Assembly (NCBI GenBank): GCA_021811205.1
Contig: JAJZPK010000059.1
Coordinates: forward strand, 1 to 12,290
Direction: 5' to 3'
Origin: Pseudomonadota bacterium
Lineage (GTDB): Bacteria; Pseudomonadota; Gammaproteobacteria; Burkholderiales; JABEVD01
DNA: 12,290 nt
Shown here: piece by piece, positions 1-6,366 of the stretch
How the letters are laid out: each line of letters begins with the position of its first letter
Numbering within the stretch: position 1 is the first letter of the stretch
Notes under the pieces: model-generated
Database searches by the model: none
Seen by the model: only the letters and a program-made list of their open reading frames with translations
Told to the model about the DNA's origin: nothing
Position numbers and translations under genes: made by a program

Positions 1-1074
1 ATACATTTCAGCGACCTCGTGCATCAGATCGTCGATCTCGCCGGTATCCTCTCCCACAGCGATCATCTGCAGCACGACTGGGTTGAAGATGCCCGCATTG
101 ATTGCAGTGCGCAAAATGCTCTCGCCTCGCTCGACGCCGCTGCGCATGCCTTCGATGCGCTCGGCGACATAGGTATTTTCCACAACCTGCGCAACGACGG
201 AAAAACCCAGAACGATGGGGATGCCGCTTTGGCTGGCGAGAGAGAAGCTGCGCGCAAATCGGGCCAATGTCGCCTTCCGGATGACGTCTCCGACGATGGG
301 CAAATCAAGCTTGAACTTGTCCCATTGATACCTTCCATGAGACGTGCCCACATAAAATCGCAAAGCATAAAAACACGCCATTGCCCCCACCAGCATCATG
401 GGCCAGAATTTCACCCAGAACTCGGAAAAACCGATCAAGAGCCGCGTGACAGGCGGCAGGGCGGCGTGAAAGCCCGTATAAACCTTGGCAAAAACCGGAA
501 TCACGAACAGGTTGATCACCACGAGCGCCGCAAGCAGGGCCGCAATCACGAAGGCAGGGTAGCGCAGCGCAGAACGGATCTGTTCGCGCGATCGATGCTC
601 GAATTCCAGATAATGGTAAAGACGCAAGAAAACCTCGTCCAGCATCCCGGTCGTCTCCCCCACTCTCACCATGTTGACGTAAAAAGGCGAAAATATCTGC
701 GGCTGACGGGAGAGCGATACCGAGAGTTCACGCCCGCTGTCCAGACTTTCCCTGACGACGGCGATTCCCTCAGCAAACGCCTTGTTGTGCATCGATTCCT
801 GAAGCCCCGAGAGCGCGCTGAGAATGGGCACGCCAGCCTTCAACAGGGTATGCATCTGGCGGCTGAACAGCATGAGTTCCACAGCCCCCACCTTTTTTCC
901 GGCGAAGAACCTGCGCCAGTTTGCTTTCGGGCCGGCAGACGCAGCATTGATTTCAACCGGGACGATGCCTTCCTTGTAAAGCTGGTCGGCGCAGACGCCT
1001 GCGTTTTCCGCATCCAGCTTGCCTTCCACTGCATCCCCTTGGGCATTGCGCCCCTTGTAGCTAAAATGCGTCAT
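1..1074 (-). CDS. mshG: MSHA-type pilus inner-membrane platform protein MshG (GspF/PilC family), 3' end outside window
   Basis: Polytopic inner-membrane protein of the type II secretion F family. In type IV pilus machines it couples the cytoplasmic ATPase to pilin extraction from the membrane. From the ATG at 1074 the frame is open to base 1, giving 358 residues; family members are about 400, so roughly the last 45 are missing. The sequence shows the duplicated F domain: copy one about residues 68-191 and copy two from about 271. Each copy carries the family signature, MVRVGETTGMLD at 135-146 and MIAVGEDTGEID at 337-348. Hydrophobic segments lie at about 172-196 and 220-242. The start is five bases downstream of the mshE stop codon, so the two are surely cotranscribed. 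The symbol rests on pairing with an MshE-type ATPase; a generic PilC/GspF paralogue is the alternative. No broken frame or missing motif was seen. Confidence 0.92.
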   Translation of the reverse strand, partial: MTHFSYKGRNAQGDAVEGKLDAENAGVCADQLYKEGIVPVEINAASAGPKANWRRFFAGKKVGAVELMLFSRQMHTLLKAGVPILSALSGLQESMHNKAFAEGIAVVRESLDSGRELSVSLSRQPQIFSPFYVNMVRVGETTGMLDEVFLRLYHYLEFEHRSREQIRSALRYPAFVIAALLAALVVINLFVIPVFAKVYTGFHAALPPVTRLLIGFSEFWVKFWPMMLVGAMACFYALRFYVGTSHGRYQWDKFKLDLPIVGDVIRKATLARFARSFSLASQSGIPIVLGFSVVAQVVENTYVAERIEGMRSGVERGESILRTAINAGIFNPVVLQMIAVGEDTGEIDDLMHEVAEMY

Positions 1075-1079
1075 GATAT

Positions 1080-2783
1080 TCAGTCTTCATACTGGCTGCT
1101 GACACGCATTGCCTCGGCTACCGTTGTCCTGCCGGAAATTGCCAAGTCGGCAGCATGATGGCTCAGGGTATGCCCCTGCATGTGCTCGATGGCCGCCTGC
1201 ATGAATTCCGCAGGATCATGATGGTTGGCCGCTTCCGCCAGCTCCTTGGTCATCTCGAGCATCTCGTATATCCCGGTGCGTCCCTGAAACCCCGATTCGT
1301 TGCAGTGCGGACAACCTTTTCCATGGATGTAACGGCCTTGCTCAACCGTAATGCCTTTCACCTGTTCGAGCCATGCAATCTCATTGGGTTTCGGCACGTA
1401 GGGCTCCGAACAGCTTTCGCAATTGATGCGCAGAAGACGCTGGGCCAGCACGACGTGCAATGAGCTCGACACCATGTAGCGCGGCACGCCCATGTCCATG
1501 AGGCGCACCGGCGTGGAGGCCGCATTGTTGGTATGCAGCGTCGAAAACACCATGTGTCCGGTCATGGCAGCCCTGAGGCCGATCAATGCCGTTTCCTGGT
1601 CGCGCATTTCTCCAACCAGGATGATGTCGGGATCCTGGCGCAAAACCGAACGCAGCACTCTTCCGAAGGAAAGATCGATCTTTTCGTTGATCTGGATCTG
1701 ATTGATTCCGGCAAGGTGGTATTCCACCGGGTCCTCGACCGTTATGATATTGGTTTCCAGATTGTTCAGCTCGGTGAGCGCAGCATAAAGCGTGGTGGTC
1801 TTGCCGCTTCCAGTGGGGCCCGTGACGAGCACCATTCCGTTCGGGCGGTGGATGATCTGCCTGAAGCGCTCCAGCATCTCGGGCGGCATGCCCAGGCGCT
1901 CCAGCGTCAGCATGCCGCGGCTCAGGCTCAACAGGCGCATGACCACCGATTCGCCATACTCGGTGGGCATGGTCGAAATTCTCACGTCGACGATCTGATC
2001 CCTGACCCTGAAATTGAAGCTGCCGTCCTGCGGAAGGCGCTTCTCGGAAATGTCGAGGCCGGAAATCAGCTTGAGTCGAAGTGCCAGGGCCGGCGCGATA
2101 TTGCTTGCCGCTTCGGTCTCGAGATGCAGCACGCCGTCTATCCTGAAGCGGATCTGCAGACTGTGTTCCATGGGTTCGATATGGATGTCGGATGCACCAG
2201 CCAATGCAGCCGCCTCGAAAACGGTCTGAAGCAGCTTCACGACGGGTGCGTCTTCGGCGCCTGTGCCTATCGGCAATGTCCCGAAATCGACCAGCTCCTC
2301 GCCAAGATCCTTGTTGAGCTCATGCGCAAGACCGCTGATCTGTTCTGTGCGCTGGTACATCCTGTCTATGGTCTGCACCAGAAGATCTTCGTTCACCACG
2401 GCAAGTTCGATGTCGCGCTTCAGGCTCCTCGAGATCTCGTCGTAGGCGAACAGGTCTGTGGGATCAGCCATTCCGACCAGGACCTTGTATTTCCTGTCTT
2501 CCAGAACAATTGCATGGAAACGCCGCGCCAGGATCTCAGGCAAAAGATGTACGGCTTCCAGCCTCAAGGGATAGAATTTGAGGTTGATGTAAGGGATCTG
2601 AAGCTGATCCGCGAGCACTCGGGAAATCTGGTCTTCCGTGACATAACCATGCTCGACGAGCACCTTGCCCAGCCTGGCGCCGCTTTCGCTGCGCTCGGTC
2701 AGCGCCTCATCGAGCTCCGCCTTGTCGATCAACCCCTGCTTCAGCAGAATTTCCCCGAGCCGCGTTTTTTCCGGTCTGGACAT
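1080..2783 (-). CDS. mshE: MSHA pilus assembly ATPase MshE with N-terminal c-di-GMP-binding MshEN domain
   Basis: Hexameric cytoplasmic ATPase (GspE/PilB superfamily) that powers MSHA-type pilus extension. The 567-residue product shows, in order: an MshEN domain (about 1-145) with two tandem RLG...G...L c-di-GMP motifs starting at RLGEIL (8-13) and RLGKVL (37-42); the GspE core from about 175; Walker A GPTGSGKTT at 322-330; Asp box ITVEDPVEY at 347-355; Walker B IILVGEMRD at 387-395; His box STLHTNNA at 414-421; and a zinc tetracysteine site C455/C458/C491/C494. All key residues are present. I chose the ATG at 2783 because family proteins begin right before the first RLG motif and it leaves about 18 bases of leader after the predicted promoter. 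The ATG at 2792 is possible (570 residues), and the frame stays open to 2993 without homology-like sequence. mshG follows after five bases. Known MshE proteins bind c-di-GMP directly; binding here is inferred from the motif. Confidence 0.94.
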   Translation of the reverse strand: MSRPEKTRLGEILLKQGLIDKAELDEALTERSESGARLGKVLVEHGYVTEDQISRVLADQLQIPYINLKFYPLRLEAVHLLPEILARRFHAIVLEDRKYKVLVGMADPTDLFAYDEISRSLKRDIELAVVNEDLLVQTIDRMYQRTEQISGLAHELNKDLGEELVDFGTLPIGTGAEDAPVVKLLQTVFEAAALAGASDIHIEPMEHSLQIRFRIDGVLHLETEAASNIAPALALRLKLISGLDISEKRLPQDGSFNFRVRDQIVDVRISTMPTEYGESVVMRLLSLSRGMLTLERLGMPPEMLERFRQIIHRPNGMVLVTGPTGSGKTTTLYAALTELNNLETNIITVEDPVEYHLAGINQIQINEKIDLSFGRVLRSVLRQDPDIILVGEMRDQETALIGLRAAMTGHMVFSTLHTNNAASTPVRLMDMGVPRYMVSSSLHVVLAQRLLRINCESCSEPYVPKPNEIAWLEQVKGITVEQGRYIHGKGCPHCNESGFQGRTGIYEMLEMTKELAEAANHHDPAEFMQAAIEHMQGHTLSHHAADLAISGRTTVAEAMRVSSQYED

Positions 2784-2807
2784 AAGCTCCATGATTGGAC
2801 TCGCACG

Positions 2808-2835
2808 ATTGTAGAACCATTCTACGCCTCGGCAA
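2808..2835 (-). promoter_or_regulatory. Predicted sigma70-type promoter of mshE-mshG
   Basis: Read on the minus strand, a -35 element TTGCCG (2835-2830) and a -10 element TACAAT (2813-2808) are separated by 16 bases. They match the consensus hexamers at four of six and five of six positions. Transcription would start near 2801, giving a leader of about 18 bases to the ATG at 2783. Identified by eye; no start site is known. Confidence 0.5.
2811..2825. promoter_or_regulatory. Palindrome across the mshE promoter, candidate operator
   Basis: A perfect inverted repeat with six-base arms and a three-base centre, GTAGAA-CCA-TTCTAC. It occupies the spacer of the predicted mshE promoter and overlaps half of its -10 element. 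This is where a dimeric repressor would be expected to bind. It lies between two divergent genes that are functionally linked through c-di-GMP. The binding protein is unknown, and a chance palindrome of this size cannot be excluded. Confidence 0.35.
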
Positions 2836-2906
2836 ATTCTCAGACAATGGCAGGTGATCCGCCTTTCTGATACGCTATCGATATTGGGTAGCCTGTCGAC
2901 TAAAAG

Positions 2907-4700
2907 ATGAAAAAGCTCACCAACCCGTCCGAAATCGCACGCGAAGCACTCAAGCTTCTCGCCACCCGACGCATCGTGCCAACGCCGGAACACTATCGCA
3001 CCATATACAACGAAATCGCGGGGCTCGACGCATCCGATCAGGACATCGGCAATATCCTCGATCGCGCACTCCAGTCTGCGCCTTCCGTTTCTCCCGAAGT
3101 CGCTCAGGCAGCGAAGCTGCTCAGGAAATCGCTGGTCGAAAAGGACTGGGAGAATGTCGAAACTGCGCTCTCCAATTTATTTCAAGGCTATCCGACAAAA
3201 GAGCCGCTTGCCTGGAACACCCTGATCCGGGAATTCCTGCGCGCATGGGAAACCAAGCATGTGAACTGGACGATTGCCCAGAAGCGGGACGGACTCGAGA
3301 CCGTGCTCACCAAGTTCGGCTCGAACCCCGATGCCCTCTTCCAGAAACTTCAATCCCTTTTCAAGTCGTGGTCTGCCAGCGCGGTGTCGACAAGCGAGCT
3401 CACCGAAGGAGCAATTCCTGTTATCGACGAAAAGCCGGCCGTGAAGAAAACAGACGAGCCGAAGACAAGGGAAGAGATAGCCGACGTGATGCGCGACCTC
3501 CTGGCCCAGGCGCTTTCCATCGGCATGGTTTCGCTGCTTTCCAATGCGCCAGACCTTTCCCGTGAAGCGACGAGACTAGCCAAGCTATCGCGTGGCGCCT
3601 ATACCGCAAACTCGGTAAGCGAATTGACCATGGGTCTCAGGCAGTTCTGGTTCAAGCTTGAAATCAGGTCGGGAGACGAAGCCGAGATCCGCGAGGGGCT
3701 TTTGAGGCTCCTTCGTCTCGTCGTCGACAACATCAGCGAGATCGTGGTCGAGGACCAGTATTTGCAGGGACAGATCGGGGTGGTGAAGGAAATCATCTCC
3801 AACCCCATCCGGCTCGGCGTCCTGGATGATGCCGAGCGCAGCATCAAGGCGGTGATCTACAAGCAGAGCGCACTGAAACACAGTATCACCGAAGCCAAAT
3901 CCAGCCTCAAGCATCTGATCACCAGTTTCATCGACAGGCTTGGCGAATTCTCGGAAAGCACAGGGGACTACCACAGCAAGATTTCCGTCTATTCGGAAAG
4001 GCTGAGAAAATGCGACGATGTCGCCCAGTTCACCGCCATCCTCGACGAAGTATTGACCGAAACGAAAGCCATACAGCTCGACACCCTGCGCTCCAGGGAA
4101 GGCATATTGAATGCGCAAGGCAAGGTGAACGAGGCCAATCAGCGCATCATCGAACTCGAGGCGGAACTCGAAAGCCTCTCGGAACTCGTTCGCGAAGACC
4201 AGCTCACCAGAACACTCAACCGGCGCGGCATGGAACAGGCATTCGAGCGCGAGGTTTCTCGTTCGCAGCGGCGCAATTCGCCGCTTTGCATCGCGGTGCT
4301 CGACATCGACAATTTCAAGCAGCTCAACGACACCCTGGGGCATCAGGCAGGGGACGATGCGCTCGTCCATCTTTCCACAGTCATCAAGGAAACGGTGAGG
4401 CCGAACGACGTGGTGGCGCGCTTCGGCGGCGAGGAATTTTTGATCATCCTGCCGGACTCCGAGCTCAAGGACGGTGTTCAGGCCATCACGCGCCTGCAGC
4501 GCGAACTGACCAAGAAGATTTTCCTGCACAAGAACGAAAAGCGGGTCATCACTTTCAGTGCAGGCGTTGCATTGATGGAACCGGGAGAAACCCAGCACAA
4601 CCTGATCAAGCGTGCAGATGAAGCCATGTACCAGGCGAAAAGGGCCGGCAAGAACCGCGTTGTCGCCGCCCCGCCTCCAAAAACCAACACAAGCACTTGA
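2907..4700 (+). CDS. Soluble GGDEF-family diguanylate cyclase with large helical N-terminal region
   Basis: Cytoplasmic enzyme predicted to condense two GTP into cyclic di-GMP. It has 597 residues and no obvious signal peptide or membrane segment. The GGDEF domain covers about residues 427-590. It has the opening motif DQLTRTLNRRG (431-441), metal-binding D in VLDIDNFKQLND, the active-site loop GGEEF (507-511), and the allosteric I-site RPND (498-501) exactly five residues before it, so activity and product inhibition both look intact. Residues 1 to about 420 are rich in predicted helix and hold no PAS, GAF, REC or HAMP domain that I recognise. Residues about 395-428 look like a coiled coil leading into the cyclase, the usual dimerisation signal helix. 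The gene is divergent from mshE, whose product has a c-di-GMP-binding domain; a local control circuit is likely but inferred. No strong ribosome binding site precedes the ATG at 2907. Confidence 0.93.
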   Translation: MKKLTNPSEIAREALKLLATRRIVPTPEHYRTIYNEIAGLDASDQDIGNILDRALQSAPSVSPEVAQAAKLLRKSLVEKDWENVETALSNLFQGYPTKEPLAWNTLIREFLRAWETKHVNWTIAQKRDGLETVLTKFGSNPDALFQKLQSLFKSWSASAVSTSELTEGAIPVIDEKPAVKKTDEPKTREEIADVMRDLLAQALSIGMVSLLSNAPDLSREATRLAKLSRGAYTANSVSELTMGLRQFWFKLEIRSGDEAEIREGLLRLLRLVVDNISEIVVEDQYLQGQIGVVKEIISNPIRLGVLDDAERSIKAVIYKQSALKHSITEAKSSLKHLITSFIDRLGEFSESTGDYHSKISVYSERLRKCDDVAQFTAILDEVLTETKAIQLDTLRSREGILNAQGKVNEANQRIIELEAELESLSELVREDQLTRTLNRRGMEQAFEREVSRSQRRNSPLCIAVLDIDNFKQLNDTLGHQAGDDALVHLSTVIKETVRPNDVVARFGGEEFLIILPDSELKDGVQAITRLQRELTKKIFLHKNEKRVITFSAGVALMEPGETQHNLIKRADEAMYQAKRAGKNRVVAAPPPKTNTST

Positions 4701-4702
4701 GC

Positions 4703-4718
4703 TGGCACGATTGCTGCT
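4703..4718 (+). promoter_or_regulatory. Predicted sigma54 (RpoN) promoter of the glycan operon
   Basis: The sequence TGGCACG-ATTG-CTGCT matches the sigma54 consensus TGGCACG-N4-TTGCW at every defined position except the first T of the -12 element. The invariant GG (4704-4705) and GC (4716-4717) are twelve bases apart as required, and flanking bases also fit the extended consensus (C before the -24 box, A four bases after the -12 box). It begins two bases after the stop codon of the diguanylate cyclase gene. Transcription would start near 4729, giving a leader of about 96 bases. Sigma54 promoters need an enhancer-binding activator, whose site I did not identify. Confidence 0.6.
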
Positions 4719-4783
4719 TTATTGCCCGTATACATTTATGAATGTGTTAATTACCGAAATTCGCAATGAATCTTAGGCAAAAA

Positions 4784-4802
4784 TTGCCGCATCAAGCGGC
4801 AA
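4784..4802 (+). other. Leader hairpin upstream of the TPR-FkbM gene
   Basis: A perfect seven-base-pair stem, TTGCCGC and GCGGCAA, with loop ATCAA, ends 22 bases before the ATG at 4825. It sits in the leader of the predicted sigma54 transcript. No T-run follows it on the plus strand, so it is not a good terminator for plus-strand transcription. The five A bases just before it would give a T-run only for minus-strand transcripts, and no minus-strand gene ends here. It may affect translation or mRNA stability. Confidence 0.4.
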
Positions 4803-4824
4803 ATAACGGCTGCTAAAGCAATAC

Positions 4825-6357
4825 ATGGAAAATAACCAGATCGAAGAGCTGCTTCAACAGGGGATCGAGTTCCACAAGACGAATCGATTCTTGGAAGCGG
4901 AGGCCTGCTACAAGGAAGCACTCGGAATCGCCCCGAACAATGCAGACGCGATCCAGCTACTTGGACTGCTGGCCGATTCGATAGGCGACAAGGTGCTCGC
5001 CGTTGATCTCATTAAAAGTGCCATTGCCATCGACCCGACACGTCCGGCTTTCTACGACAATCTGGCCAATGTTCTCAGGACTCAAGGAGAGAATGATTTG
5101 GCTATTGCATGCTATCTCGAAGCCTTGAAGCTCGACGCAACCCGGGCCGAGACCTGTTTCAATCTTGCCAATCTGTACCGTGACCTAGGGCAACTTCAAG
5201 AAGCAGTCGCATTTTATCAGCAAGCGATCGCGATCACCCCTGACTTCGCCATCGCCTGGATCAACCTTGCCGAAACGCTTCACAAATTAGGACAGCTAGA
5301 CGAGTCTATCCACCGCTTCAAGAAATATCTCGAACTCAAGCCAGATGACATGTACTGCACAACTAGACTGGCCGAAGCCTATTTCGAGCAGGGGAGAAAA
5401 CTCGAAGACAACTGCCAGATTGATGAGGCCATGAAAAGTTTCGAGTTGGCCCTCTCGCTATTGCCGAGTCATGTCGGCAGCCGGAACAAACTGGATTACC
5501 TGCGCAACGAAGCCACATTATCAGCACAAAAAGACACGCAGGAACCTCTGGACAGAAAACTTGTGGTCATCGACATTGGCTGCAGATGGGGTTTTGCCGA
5601 GAAATTCTTAAAGCATGCAAATTCATTCCGCTTATATGGTTTCGATCCAGATATCGAAGAATGCAAGCGTTTGACAGCAATCTATCAAGACCACCCTGTG
5701 GAGTTAGTTCCGCTCGGCCTTGCGAGCACTCCTGGAGTGAAGAAACTATATGTTACCGATGAGCCGGCATGTAGTTCCTTATTGCAACCCGACCCTAGTC
5801 TGACCGAGCAATACCCTTCTCTATTTTGCGCAAAGCACGTTGGAAACATGGATGTAAAAACAACGGTGCTCGACAGATGGGCCAAAGAAAACGCTATTGG
5901 AATAGTCGATTACATCAAGCTGGATACCCAAGGGACCGAACTCGACATTCTTCATGGGGGGATAAAAACCTTAAGCAACGTAAGATGCCTCGAAATTGAA
6001 GTTGAGTTCAATCCTATTTACCTAGGGCAGCCACTCTTTTCCGATATCGATATTTTCATGAGAAATCACGGATTCATGCTTTGGAAGCTAGCCAATCTAT
6101 GCCACTATAGCCGGGCCGAAATATCTGCAAATTCTATCGGTGAAGATATTGTATGCTACGACACCACGGTCGTCAGACACCCCACTTACAGAGGGCAATT
6201 GTATTGGGCCGAAGCCTATTACATCAGCAAAGATGTATTGCAATACCGTCCAACCACAGATCCGCAAAGAAAACGGGATGAAATTCTCTTTGACGCTCTG
6301 GGCATGTATGACGTCATTCATCACATCTCCACTCTTACCCCATTTTCGAAGAATTAG
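4825..6357 (+). CDS. TPR protein fused to FkbM-family methyltransferase
   Basis: A 510-residue two-part protein. Residues 6-226 are a run of about six tetratricopeptide repeats, for example NADAIQLLGLLADSIGD and FNLANLYRDLGQLQEAV, a scaffold for protein or glycan-acceptor binding. Residues about 245-415 are an FkbM-type (Methyltransf_21) SAM-dependent O-methyltransferase, with the SAM-binding strand VVIDIGCRWGF (247-257), an acidic motif GFDPD, and the later strand YIKLDTQGTELDIL (363-376). Family members methylate sugar hydroxyls. The tail of about 95 residues is unassigned. No signal peptide is seen, so it acts in the cytoplasm. It heads a four-gene operon; the next gene starts within ten bases. 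Base composition falls from about 52% G+C in the TPR half to about 42% in the methyltransferase half, suggesting separate origins. The start has no clear ribosome binding site, but the N-terminus aligns with that of the next gene. Confidence 0.88.
   Translation: MENNQIEELLQQGIEFHKTNRFLEAEACYKEALGIAPNNADAIQLLGLLADSIGDKVLAVDLIKSAIAIDPTRPAFYDNLANVLRTQGENDLAIACYLEALKLDATRAETCFNLANLYRDLGQLQEAVAFYQQAIAITPDFAIAWINLAETLHKLGQLDESIHRFKKYLELKPDDMYCTTRLAEAYFEQGRKLEDNCQIDEAMKSFELALSLLPSHVGSRNKLDYLRNEATLSAQKDTQEPLDRKLVVIDIGCRWGFAEKFLKHANSFRLYGFDPDIEECKRLTAIYQDHPVELVPLGLASTPGVKKLYVTDEPACSSLLQPDPSLTEQYPSLFCAKHVGNMDVKTTVLDRWAKENAIGIVDYIKLDTQGTELDILHGGIKTLSNVRCLEIEVEFNPIYLGQPLFSDIDIFMRNHGFMLWKLANLCHYSRAEISANSIGEDIVCYDTTVVRHPTYRGQLYWAEAYYISKDVLQYRPTTDPQRKRDEILFDALGMYDVIHHISTLTPFSKN
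4840..5502 (+). repeat. TPR cassette, copy 1
   Basis: Encodes residues 6-226 of the TPR-FkbM protein. It aligns without any gap over 221 codons to the cassette at 6385-7047. By hand count 142 of 221 residues are identical (64%), including a ten-residue block LGLLADSIGD conserved in full. This is a tandem gene-segment duplication. Confidence 0.85.
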
Positions 6358-6366
6358 GGTATGAGT

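Noticed and set aside
19..1158. Long plus-strand open frame (379 codons) opposite mshG
   Set aside because: Mirror frame of a well-supported mshG; the translation is rich in His, Arg and Gln without domain features, as expected of antisense frames in G+C-rich genes.
1533..2870. Long plus-strand open frame (445 codons) opposite mshE
   Set aside because: Antisense shadow of mshE, which has every catalytic motif; no recognisable protein features in the shadow frame.
2784..2993. N-terminal extension of mshE up to the ATG at 2993
   Set aside because: The added residues have no family-like sequence, would overlap the divergent gene and include the predicted promoter; MshE proteins start next to the first RLG motif.
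3585..4598. Minus-strand open frame (337 codons) inside the diguanylate cyclase gene
   Set aside because: Lies entirely opposite the GGDEF gene and shows no domain or plausible start context.
4711..4740. Sigma70-type promoter using TTGCTG or TTGCCC as -35
   Set aside because: Spacings of 12, 18 or 19 bases to poor -10 matches; the sigma54 reading of the same bases is much stronger.
4784..4802. Hairpin as a terminator of the diguanylate cyclase gene
   Set aside because: No T-run follows on the plus strand and it lies downstream of the predicted sigma54 start, so it is in the next transcript's leader.
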